64,000 nucleotides of DNA from Pocillopora verrucosa (lineage: Eukaryota; Cnidaria; Anthozoa; Scleractinia; Pocilloporidae): assembly GCF_036669915.1 (NCBI RefSeq), contig NC_089319.1, positions 496,001 to 560,000 of the forward strand, given 5' to 3'. Both the position numbers and the translations under genes were made by a program. Positions 29,021-46,000 of the stretch are shown here, in pieces. Every line of letters starts with the position of its first letter. The stretch's first letter is position 1. A model generated the notes under the pieces. The model did no database searches and was not told where the DNA came from. It was given only the letters and a program-made list of their open reading frames with translations.

Positions 29021-31846
29021 TAATTTATTTTGCCATTAACAAATATTACTTCCGAAACAAAGGCCTTCCTTCCTAAGTTGAAAACTTCGAATCTGAAAAC
29101 GATCATTACTGTAGTTTTGTAGGAAGGGTCAGCGATTTAATTCGTATGCCCTAGAGAGTCTTCAACTCAAATAAACACATCGCTTGGGTAATTATATCCT
29201 ACCATATTATGATACTATACTATATTAAATATTTTTTGTCGGTTATACACAGGACACCTTTTCAGTTGTATTTACGACAATCAAAGAGCAAATAGAAAAT
29301 GAATACATGTCGATTGTTTTGAATTTAGAAATAGTTGCCTTTACATGCGACACGTTTATTATTTAAAATTATTCTTTCTTTCTGGCTTGAAGACTAACAC
29401 ATACTGCAGCTGGCGAATATTTTCCTCTTTGAAAAATGATTTACATGATTGTAAATGCATCTCAACCTAAGGCACACCAGAAAGCCAGATAGTTCATTCT
29501 GGTTTTCTTTCCTTTTAGCCAATCTTCCTCACTTACACAGTATTAAAGAAAGCCATCTGAGTTGGAAGAAAATATTAATAACATTATAGAACCAGAAAGT
29601 GAACAGAAATAGGCCGGGCCTCGAAATAGCCCAGAATTTACTCTTCTAAATGTGCCGATGATATTTGAGGGCGATTTTGTATTGCAGAAGTCAAAATGAT
29701 ATAAAGCATCGCATCATTAACGAAAACTTAATTCCGTCTGGTCAACGAAGGCGTTGATCATTAGCTTGCAATTGCCAAGATGAAAAGCAAAAGGAACTCA
29801 TTTTACCCAAAGTACACTCTCTAGAGGGGAGGAACTAAAAATAGAACATTAATTAAGAGACACAAAGCGGAGAAAATGTAACGCTGAATATGTTGATAAA
29901 TAGTACCGATAAATATTACAGCGCAGTATTTTGTTCGATAATCAGTCATTTTCCAAGGTTCACTTGTCCCTTAAGAAAAAATGAAGCACTGAAGATGTCA
30001 GTTTAGAATAAAAGCCCCCTCACCACTAACTTCCTCTCTGAAAATAAATACCGAACAGGGTCTCATTTTTTTTCTTTAACCAGAGTAATTGTACTTTCAG
30101 TTGGGTCCTTTTCTACAGCAAAACATAACCATTTGAGCCTGCCAGCATAAGTAGAATGGCAACAAGGAAAGAGTTAAAAACCCCAGCCCAAGGTAATTGT
30201 ATGCCTCAAGCTTGTGTGTGGAGAGTTGAGGCCCTATAACCTGGAAACTTGTACATACACCTTCCAGATTTCATCTAAACAAGAGACATTATTTCTTGAT
30301 CTTTTATTACATAATTAAGGCCAAAATCTTGAATGCAAGGTAGAAATATAACACGAATTTCACAAGATGTTACTGCCTAAACAATGAGCTAGATGTACAT
30401 AAAAAATTATAAGGTTGCAGAGAAGATTATCCACACTTCTAAACTTAATACATCAAGACATCCTACTTCAAAATAGACCAACTCCTCAAATGACCATTCC
30501 AAAAAGCAGTTCTTGTCTTAATGCCATTTGAAGGCATATCTTATTTACAAACTAGCAAAATGGAAATTCGGATTTAGCTTGTTATGATCCCTGAAAATGA
30601 ATCAAAGTCCGTACATGGTCTTTATTCAATCCGATATATATGTAGGATGGGTAACAAGTGTCTAAAGCGACAGTTTTACGCAAATGAACAACACCCAAGC
30701 TATCCAGCTGGCAACCTAAATCAACTAAAGCAATAACAAAACAATCAAAATATACTGACTCTGGAGTGATACACCCAAGCACGACTGTAGTACTTTCAAA
30801 ATCATAATTTGAAAGATTAAATTTGTTTCATTTTTTTCACAGTTTACTCACAAAACCCAATGCAAAAATCATCATTAGAGGAGATGTAAAAGACTAAACT
30901 AACAAGGAGCTGTGCTTTTAAGTAATGACAGCTTTCCATTTAACAATGGCATGAATTGGGTTTGTAAACAAGTTAGAGCAAGCGCTGCTTGCCAGTGTGT
31001 ATGGGATCCAGCCTCATTCTCTTGCTCTCCATGCACAAAGTAAACTGAATGATCACCCACCTTCCCATCGACACTACGAAAAGCACTTCAATAAATCCTC
31101 ATTAGACAAAATAAATTATCAAACAAGAACCCTGTCAACTAATAACTACAAAACACAAGCCCTAGCCTACACAGCTGGCAGACTTAAGATAACAATCAGT
31201 CTGAAGAAACTCGCATGTAAATCTCATATATTCTCCTAAAGAAAAATCATGTAAAAGCAGTGCCAGCCATACAGTCATGTGTGCTATTTTCTAGTGATAA
31301 AAGAAAAATTCCAAATGAAGGGACAAAAAGGTTGGTGCAGGAGGAACATAAAACTTGAAAAACAACAGAGAATAACAGCTGTATTATCACTGAACATACA
31401 TCTGAGCACTCATTCTAACACTACATGTGGAAAACAAAATGAACAGAATTATCTTCAAACCGTAAAAATATTTGAAAGTTGATTGTTACATTCACATCAC
31501 AAATTCACTATGTAGAGCAATTAGAAAATTATGTTTCTGCTTTCTTGAGCCTTGCCCAAGAATGCTATCACTTCCATGAAGACCTATCAAAAGCTACATA
31601 TATCTAGGTACCCTTCGAAAAACTAAAAGAAATAAACTTCATGTACCCAGTTGACACTGCCACTCAGTGAACATCAAAAAACATGATAGCAACTTGTTTT
31701 CTCATTTCAATATAAACTAATAGGAAAAGATTAATAATTCCTTTTTCAGGACAAATTACTTGAAATGTGTAGCAACAGACCAAACCAAGGAAATATCCAC
31801 ACATAACATGTTGTCTGGTTGTTTTTCCAAAGCTACGGTCTTTAAT
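29021..31846. other. AT-rich region downstream of RAC1
   Basis: Part of this is presumably the RAC1 3' UTR: minus-strand AATAAA signals (plus TTTATT) occur near 30304 and 30617. I see no coding sequence; open frames such as 30997-31239 have no recognisable protein character. Confidence 0.5.
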
Positions 31847-35884
<4,038 letters not shown>

Positions 35885-37099
35885 CGTGGCTTCGAGCTCC
35901 TCTCAAGTTTAAAGCAAACCCTTCAAAATCGAGCTGGGAGTCTTCACTGAAGTCAATTTACGATGTTCTATGGTAAATCTCTCTGACAAAACCCAATCTT
36001 ATACGAGAATCAAACGGAAGTTCCAAAGCGATCGAAGGAGTCCGCCTTATAAGAGCTGAGAACCTAGCCTCGCCACACCCTCTAAATATATACGACCCCC
36101 AGCGAAGTGGCCAAAAATAGCCTATTTAACGGGGGTATGCTGGGTCCCGTTTCTCCCGCGATTGCTGAGACGAATTTAGAATCCGTCAGCAAATAAAAGC
36201 TGGCTTGACCGTTCGATGGTGAGCTTCTTCTGTGAAAAACTTGCCAGTTCGTTGTGTTAGAAAGCAACAGTGATCACTGAATCTCGAGATTACTTTTCGC
36301 GAAACATGATATCCCAAATTGAATAAGTTAATAGCAAATACCGGCTATCAGGAGGGGTCATGGAAAACTCCCGAAAAGGGAACCTTTGATCGGTTTGAGG
36401 AAATAATCCTTCTGCTACAGTTTTCATAGTAAGCTTCTCGTTTCCACCAGCAGATACACCGTACGAATTGTTCAAACGCTTCAGAAAAGACTGAAAAAAC
36501 TTTACTTTGTATTCGTAAGAAAACCAAAGAATTTATTTAACAGAATCTTTATCCTCTGACTATGACTTATTTAGTCTTAACTTTGCCAGTGAAAATCTGA
36601 AGTCAGAAAATCATCCTTAGATCGAATTTTTTTATTTCTAGATTACTAACGAATTAAACATCAAAGAAAAGTTGGCCTTTTATCAAGATCACTCAACTGA
36701 ACAACTTCAGGGTTTTGCAGATTTCTTATTTTTGAGGAGGTGGATAAACGGTATTAATTTGTATCGTATTTTAAATAATAATTGAATGGCGCTGAGTATT
36801 ATTTGAAATTTTAATAAATAAAGAAATATCCATTCTTTATTTAACCGATGCATCTAAATTAAAGTTATTGATAATTTCTGACAGTCAAATACCGTAAAGG
36901 TGAATATTTAGGCTAATTTAGAGTAATTTCCGCTTAAAGTAACCCTCCCCTCCCCCCTGACCTCTATGCAACACCAAACATCGTACCCAGGGCTCCTCTT
37001 ATTTTTACAAGAAGTGGCGGGAACTCTATGTTGGTGAACATGTTACCTGAATTTGTGTTGTAAAATAATAGTCTGTACTACGATCACTGAACCACAGGA
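35885..37099. promoter_or_regulatory. Shared 5' region between head-to-head RAC1 and LIG1
   Basis: About 1.2 kb lies between the divergent start codons. A C-rich run is at about 36943-36958 (ccctcccctcccccc). A 61-codon minus frame at 36290-36475 has no recognised identity. Promoter function is inferred from layout only. Confidence 0.45.
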
Positions 37100-40000
37100 A
37101 TGACTCAAAGAGGAATAACGTGAGTTTATACTCCTTGATTCGTAGGAGCGTGGTTTGAGTAAAGATCAATGAAATTGTAAATGTTATTGTGGCGATCGTC
37201 TACCTTGAACCAATTAGACGCTTACAAAATTATTGTCTCTCCGCCTCCAGTGCATTTTTCTCTCCGTGTGCGAAACCAAAGGTTAAAGATAGGAGCGAAG
37301 AAGGAGTAGCCAGGTATGCTTGATGTATTGAAATGTTTAAGATCTATGTCGTTAACGTTGTCGTTTATTCTTCAAGACTTCATTGGAACGATGTATGTCA
37401 ACATGGCATAAGGTAATGATTGGGGTTAGACTAAGCAGAGGTTAATACCACGAGCTAGATTAGTGGGGGCGCTTAGAGGACTGCCGCCAGCATCCCTTCT
37501 TCCTGATTGAGCTGAGTTTACTTTTGTAGTCTATCATCTTTCATAATGAGATTCATATGTTTTTGGTATGGAGTGGAGCCATGCACCAATAAAACTTTTC
37601 CATAGACCCTCCTTTATTTTGCAATTCTCTGTATGATCACATTTTATGCATTGTAGCTTGCATGAGTGCACATCACTAAGAGTATTTATATATTTATTAC
37701 AGATATGATTGGGTTTTATTGTAACAATGCAGTTAACCTGTTACCTAATTTTCAGTAATGATGACATTGAAGTAAAAGAGGAGAGGACTCCACTGAAGTT
37801 CAAACCTCAAACTACAGCTTTAGATTCACCTCCAGTCAAAAAGACTTGCAAACAAAAATCACGCCGCATACTTGATGATGCTAGCGACGAAGAAAACAAT
37901 AAAGAAGACTTTTCACCAGCCAAGCACAGTGAACATGTTGATATCCTGAAACAAAACACTGTATTGCAAGAAGATAATACTAAAACAGAGCATTGTGAAG
38001 TTGGTGACAATAAGGAAGAAAGCAAATTCATAGAAGTGATGTCTCCACAAAATGAGAGGATGCGTATCCCTAAACGAAAGACAGGTTTGCAAATGACAGT
38101 TTAATACTTATTTTGATACTGTCCTGAATTCCCCTGGTATGTTTTTACAAGTCACCAAAAACAAGAGTTAGCTGCCTGCAGCACCTGGGTTTATAAGAAG
38201 TACATCTTTGATAATTGTTACATGTATATAACACTAACATTATTCAGGTCTTTTCTCAGCACCAAGAAAACCTGCCAAAAGGAAGGTCTCAAGTGAGGAA
38301 GAATCTTCTGGGGAAAATCAGGTACAATGAACTGTATGCATAAGCTGATTTTCTTAAATTTTTTTGTAAAGCATCATAAAACATGAGCAAGATTTCCTGC
38401 AGTTCCTTCTAAAATGGAAAAGAACAAATTATTGCGTTCTAACAACTTTATTCTTTTTAGGCCAAAGTGGTGAAACGAGCAAAGTCAGAACAGGACTCTC
38501 AGGAAAATCAAAGAGAAAATCTTGACAAGGCAGGCAATCCTACATCAAATGAAATGAAAATGGAAAAAGCAGAGGGAGGATTCAACTCTAGAGTCAAGGA
38601 AGCAACTATTGTTAAGTGTGAGAAAGATCAAACAGCAAGGGGATCGGAATCTAAGGGCAGAATGAAAGAAAAAGAAAATGAAAGTGGCGAAGAATTAACT
38701 GAGATGAAAGAAGATACTGAAGAAGGCAAAAAAAAGAAAAAAACAAAACCAAAAAAAAATTTAAAGAGTGATGGAGCAAAAGGTGATATGAGGCTGATAG
38801 GCTCAAAACATGCTGAAACAAAAGAACAGATTAAGTCTAGTAAGGAAAATGGAGAGGGAGATTCTGAGACAGTGATAAAGAAAGATAAAGAAGAAGAAAT
38901 ATCCAGCAGTCAAGACTCCAGGGGTGAAAGAAAAGTTAAAGGAGCATTCATTGACTTCTTCTGTAAGTACACTGAATGTTCATGTGTCAGTATATGTAGG
39001 TTTTTCTTTTCAAGTAGTAGCCTAGACATAAAGCATGCAAGCTACAAACAATACAGTGAAGACTGTTAAGACAAGGATCGAAACTAAGATCTTTGATTTA
39101 CTGTTTCTCTGCTGTAAGTCTGACAGGTTTGGAAAACCATCCCCAATCACACAGAAGAGGTACATAAGGCTGTTACTCCTCAAGAGAAAAACATGTTGTT
39201 TCAAACTTGTTGGGTAGTCACTAGCAGCTGTTAACATCTATTTGAAAAAAAAAAAACATGGAGATTTTCAGAGAAGGATCATTAGTAAGGTAAAAAGGGT
39301 TCATTAATACACATTGGCAGGCCTTGTGGAAGGGTATGGCCTACTTAAATGACCAAGCATATCATGTCTGGTGACACAGAAATTTAATAAAGAAAAGTAC
39401 TTTTTGGGAAATAATATGATCTTTAGGTTAGGGGTCCTTGTCAATACCTGATACAAGACACTTAACTTCACACATGATGATGTCTCTCTCCACCTTTGAT
39501 TTTAAGCTCACTGGATTACTAAATTTCTGATTTTTCTCTTAAAGCTCCTAAACGGTCCAAAAAGGAAAAAAGTAACAATGAAAAACTTCCAGAGAAGAGT
39601 AAAAGTGACAGAGACAATCCACCAACAAAGAAAACAAGGTGAGAAAGAGTGAAGGACAAACCCTTTAATGCCCAGAAGTTATTGACTAGTGATGTCTCCT
39701 TGTAATATCCATACATAACTCAGCAAACAGGTATTGAGAATACTCAAACTTATCAGGCAGACATTTTTTTCTTGATCTAACACTGCATTCTTGTTACTAA
39801 TTTTCAAGGAAATGTGTAGCAGCCAGAGGGGAGACTTCAGAACAATCAGATCTTGAGGGTTACAGGGTTACATGAAAGTTTAGGTGAAGATGCCGAGACA
39901 TATCTAATCCCTTCCCTAATTTCCCTATACTCATAGGCAATGTGAGGGGTTGGTTTTTAGACTTAGAGAACATTTATATCTGGTCAAAATAATGTTGTCT

Positions 40001-43000
40001 TTAACTAAAGTACCCCACATTTTACAGCTCTTCAAATAAAACTGGGCTCAGTGAACCTGTGAAGGCCACAGAATATTCTCCAGAGAAAAGTGACTATCAC
40101 CCCATTAAAAATGCTTGTTGGAAACATGGAGAAAGGTAAGTAATTGTCTATAATTTTAGTTTCCATCATAAGCAGAGGTTATTATAATAACCATAAATGG
40201 AATTATAATTATTGTTGGTATAAAGGTAGAAGCATCAACAAAGTGCAATTTTGTACTCTTAATTCAGGGCTTGACAACACACCCCATTTCATCATCTGTA
40301 ACAATTAGATTCCCATGCTTCATGAGTAGTGTTTCTTACCTTACTCTCCTAACAATTGAGCAGAGCCCTACACAATCCCAATCATTTCAGTCCAGTCCTA
40401 AAGGGCAGGTATCTTTTTTTCTATAATTTATATGCAGTCTCTACAAATTTTAACTTGAGCAATGTGCCATATGTGCTGTTATTAAACTGAATCTTAAAAA
40501 GCTCCCTTCATTCATCCATGTATCCTTCTAACAATTATTTATAGATTTGTTCACCCAAAATTTTTTCAGTCACCTTTAGTTAATAAGCTTTTTTTCCCCC
40601 AAATTTTTCCTATAACATCTTTAGATTATTGTTATTAGCAATGTTTACACATGAAGCATGAGTGTCAGAAAATAAATACCTCATGTAGTCCAGCCACTCT
40701 GTAAATTATTAAATGTACATTTGTATTATCAGTGCCCATTTATAACTGTCTAACTCATCTCTTTTAGAGTACCTTACTTGGCTGTAGCCAGATCATTTCA
40801 GGCCATAGAAGACACTTCAGCAAGGTAAGTACAGAGTGACTTTTTTTTACCTTTGTGTAGATGTACACATAGATGAAAGAAGACTGTAACTAAGAATGAA
40901 CCCTTGGTAGCTTTAATTATTTGTTATCATCACAGTAATAAATTTATTTCAATTTTTTTTAAACTTATTTTATGTCAAAACAGGTTGAAAATCACCTCCA
41001 TCCTCAGCAATTTCTTCCGTTCAGTGATTGTTCTTTCTCCTGATGATTTGCTTCCATGTGTTTATCTCTGTCTTAATAAGGTAGAAGATATGGATAATTC
41101 TTCATCAAATGTTATGTGAATTGACATTTTATAAGAAGTAAACAACTGTAAGTTAAGTACATAATTATCACTACACTCCATAGGCAAGGCTGTTGAAACT
41201 GAGTGTACATTATACTGCTAGATTTCACATCAAATTCTGACGGCTAAAATTAAAAGAAATGTCTGGTAGACAGTGCAGAAAAATGATTATTTGAAGGAGT
41301 GAAGGGATGAAAAGTTACAGGTGTGGAGAAGTTCTATAATTAACAGAGGTGTCTTCAATGGTGAGCCCTTTACACCCTAATATCAATATACAGATTCTTC
41401 TAAGTGTTCCCTTTACATTCTCTCTGCTATTGATAAGACAAATGTTTTTAAATAATCCAGTGCTTCTTGAGTTTTCAATGATTTCCTTAGTTTATTTTCA
41501 TTGCCTAATGTGTGATTCAGGTGTGATATTGTAAGAAGAAATAAGATGTGAGTCACTGTTAGGAATTAAAGAGTTATGCACCAACTGTACGTGTCTGAAC
41601 AATTATGTTTGAATTGTTCCTTGATCACTTTTTGTCCATAATTCATAGCTGGCTCCAGCATATGAAGGAATTGAACTTGGAATTGGAGAGAACATTCTGA
41701 TGAAAGCAGTTGCAGAGTCAACAGGTGCACCGAGAGTTTTATGATCTATTTGATGTGACAGAAAAAGTTAGCAAACTTTGCAATCAGACAGTTTACTTTT
41801 TTCTCTCAGGTTTTATGATATTTCAATTTATATGGTATAATTTCTTATCTTAGGACGAAGCCTTCAACAGATAAAGTGTGATGTTGGGGAAAAGGGAGAT
41901 TTGGGAATAGTAGCTGAGGTATTTTTTCAGCTAATTCTAATTTTAATCTGAACATTGAGTAAATTTGAAACTTATTATTTTCTAATTTTTTTTGCTTATA
42001 CGGTGTAGAAGTAGGTCATAGCTTACTTTACAACACTAGCAAGATAGCCATATTTGCATCTAAAAAGTTATATACAATAGTCAAGCAAAATCTTAAGAGA
42101 GACTTGGGATGACTACTAGTTAAGTCTTATTACCTGATTACTGTTGGCCAGTACAGACTGATACTGGACTATTGCCATTATTTAATACATTTATGTTAAC
42201 TGTTGTACCAACAAAAACTTGATCATATATATAGGGCACAAAACTTACAAACCCTCAGCAAAACTTTAAGCAGAGTTTTCAATCTGCTAGATGAATGGTG
42301 TTTTTATTTTACCTGTCAGAGTTGCCGAAGCACACAGCGCACCATGTTTGCCCCACCCAAACTAACTGCTACAAGTGTCTTTACCAAACTGAAAGAAATT
42401 GCAATGATGACTGGACACAGTGTGAGTATAAACCCACCCAGCACATAGTAAACAGATAGTTTGGCTTTTCTGGGTGTTGCAAATTCTTTTTACCTGATAT
42501 TTGCACTTCAAGGGTAGAAGTCATTATTGACAGAGACTCATGGCCAACTTGTTTAGAATTGTGAAAATTTAAGTTCTCTGGGTACAGTGATGTTAAATAA
42601 TCTTTGTCAAAATTTTGTTACAGTCCATGACAAGAAAGTCAGAGAAAATCAAAGGCATGTTTGTAGCTTGTCGTGATGCAGAAGCAAGATATTTGATTAG
42701 GTAAGCTGTTACGGTAAAATTTAGTTGTTAAAACCATTATTGGAACTCTTCTTTCATTATTGACTTATAATAAAGAGGTAATTTTTCCGGGCAATATTAA
42801 AACATTATCTTGCAGAAAAGTGATGAGAAGATATCAGAAGTATCATGTGGGGGATGCAGTTTGATTTAACACCAAATTCTTTTTCATTTAAGCTCTGAAA
42901 GAGCCTAAATGAAAGATGTTTGGTTATTAGATGTGTGGGAGATAGACGGGAGAATTGATTCTGATATCTTTAGAGTGAAAGGATTAATTTCAGTGAAAGG

Positions 43001-46000
43001 ATGTGAAATGGGGGCTTTGAGTGGGTAGAATTGAGACTATTTGGTTTTAGATGATAAAATTTTTCCTTTTTAATGAAGTTGCTAGTTTGGTAACTGTAGG
43101 ATTGACTTTTATTGCAGTAAGCTTGAATGTGTCATGCAGCAAACTTGACAATATTTCTTGTGTTCAGATCTTTAGGAGGCAAGTTAAGAATTGGTCTTGC
43201 AGAACAATCAGTGTTAACAGCCCTTGGACATGCTGTCTTTCTCACCCCTCCTAATAAAGGTACAATATTATTACATCTATATAACATTCTGTATGAAATG
43301 AGTAGCAAAACTAATTGAATCACAAACCTTCTGTGAAAATGATTTCTTAATTTGTTCCTTTTCTTCTTTTTTCAGAGTTCCCTCCTCCCATTCTTGACAA
43401 TGCTAAGAATTTTTCTGGTGATGCATTGAAAAAGAAACAAGATGAGGCTGCTTTAATTGTCAAGACCTGTTACTGGTAAGAAATACGATTCTCACCTGTC
43501 AGCCCTTGAGAAACCTTTTGGTTCTCAAAGTTATTCATACAATTGCTTTGTCAAGATTTTGATTTTCTTGCCATTAGGGGTGGAAAGAAAATTGAACAAC
43601 TAAATTTGTAGCAAAAGCTGTGAGGAGTTTGGCAACCTGTGTTTGGCAGTCACAAAGCAAGCTGTAGCATTTTTAATACTCAGTGTTTTTGGTCTTAATT
43701 TAAAATATGATAAACATTTGAACAAATGTTGTGTCATATTGCAGAAAAGAAATTTCTCTTTTTTCCTTGTGACTGAAATTTGTATTTCAGGCTAACATTT
43801 TAATATTTTAGGTCCCTGACAATTTTTGAGTTAGGGCTAAGTCCATACCAAATGCCTTAATGATGCAATCAAACCAAATTTCTCTCTTCACATGTTTGAT
43901 TATTTGGTTTTTTTTTGGTAGTGAAATGCCCAGTTATGACAAGCTGATTCCATCTCTTTTGGAACATGGCCTAGAAACACTGCCTGAACACTGTCATCTA
44001 ACACCAGGTAAATATACATGTATTGATCAATATGAAGTGGCTGTTCTTCCCTGTCAGGCCAGTTGCATGTAAGAGATTCTCTGTCCTTGACAATACAACT
44101 AGAAATAGATTATATCTTCTTGGGAATAGTAGGTTTTTAGCATTGTTTTAGTGGTTAAACCCCTACATGTACGTGTGAGTGTTGCATAGCCATTATTTAG
44201 GGGCAAGTACTGTTTGGAAATGTACAGCTTGGATTTCTACTCAGGTATTCCACTGAAGCCAATGCTGGCTCATCCTTCCAAAGGAGTGGAAGAAGTATTC
44301 AAAAGGTTTGAGGATGCAGCCTTCACATGTGAATATAAGTATGATGGAGAGCGAGCCCAGGTTAGGAATTATTCGTAATATTTATTGTTGTTGTGTGTAC
44401 TGTGTCACCATTGTTAAGGTCTGAAGATGCTGTAGTCTTCCTATCGACTCACTGGCACTCATAAATTGTCTAGGGTAACTTGTTGGATGATAAAACAGCT
44501 GCCTCACAAGGGCTCATACAGTGAGGAAAATCCATCTTTTCCCATTCACCCTGACTGCCTGCTGTTACTTAAGAATGTTTAGAGTTATAGAATGATTTCT
44601 TTTTCTTTGTTTCTAGATCCATGTACTAGAAAGTGGAGAAATTCACATTTACAGCCGAAATCAGGAGAACAACACATCCAAGTATCCTGACATTATTGAA
44701 AGAATGCCAAAAGTTAGTAGTTCTTATCCTTTAGGTACATTCAGTTGGGCAGAATCTCATCCAGATTCAGCATGTTTACTTTTGGTTCACTCGGGTAGCC
44801 TTTTTAGCAAGGTCATATACACTTTCCAACTTTTTAGTTATGTTTTTAGGACAGAAAATCTTTAAGTTTACAGTTTGTTCAACCATTTGGAACACTCTTA
44901 CAACCCAACCCAGACTCACTAGTAGTGCCCACTTAGTATACTTCATAACAGACACAACAGTTGAATTTATCACAATTGACTACTATTAGTCATATGTAGT
45001 ATTTTTAACTATTCATTTATTTTTCCTCTAGCTTGATGGTAAGCTATGCCAAGTTATTATTTTCATATAAATGTGTACAGCTCTTAGTCATAAAAAAGTA
45101 ACATCTCATCTTCCCCAAACTTGAGCAAACTCACATGGTCAGCTATACCATACTGTTCAATGTAAAGTGCTTTCCTTTTCTTCATAGGTTTTAGGTGATG
45201 AGGTTAAGTCCTGCATAATTGATGCTGAAGCTGTGGCGTGGGATAGGGAAAAGAAACAGATTCTTCCTTTTCAGATTCTTAGTACACGTAAAAGAAAGGT
45301 GATTTATAGATTGATCTTGCAGTAAACATACCATAGTCAGCCCTTGCAGGATGAGAGAAAGAGTATATGCCAACCAAAAATAAAAGGGCATTTCATAACT
45401 TTTCAAGTTTAATCCTGTAGTTCACTTGGTCTTCCTGTAATTTCACCATTGTCAACTTCATATGTTATACATTTTACTTTATGTGGTAACAAAACTAGCA
45501 TCATTCTTCTGCTTTAACCAGTAAACTAAAGTTTCATGATGCAAATAAAGATAAGTTTCAGTTTTTTTATTCCCTTCACTTGGTTGACTTAGTTCAGTTT
45601 GTATTCCCAAGGATGCTGATGCCTCTGAAATAAAAGTTCAAGTTTGTGTCTATGCATTTGATTTGCTGTACCTGAATGGAAAGGTATGTCTTTGACAATG
45701 TATTAGTATATTTTTCATTTGGGAGACCAAAAAGTTAATAGCCATTTTATTTATTTTCCGGTGGATGAATGTTAGTTAATATGATTTCACTTTTTATAAA
45801 TTTCAAGAATTAAATTTGTTCTCTCTCAAAATTGAGAGAGGAGGAATAGGGATGTAAAAGTGTATTGCAGAAATTTGAAGGATGTAAGTTAAAGAGTAAA
45901 TGGGAGCTTCTCTCCCCACCAAATATGGCTTCCTGTATTAGAAAGGACAAGCCAAGAGCTTCTCTTGCTGACATGTGACTAACCATTTAACTCCCAGAAG

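Noticed and set aside
30997..31239. 80-codon open frame downstream of RAC1
   Set aside because: Lies where the RAC1 3' UTR is expected, on the opposite strand, with no protein-like features.
36290..36475. 61-codon minus frame between RAC1 and LIG1
   Set aside because: No recognisable protein and no good splice link to RAC1; left as part of the divergent promoter region.
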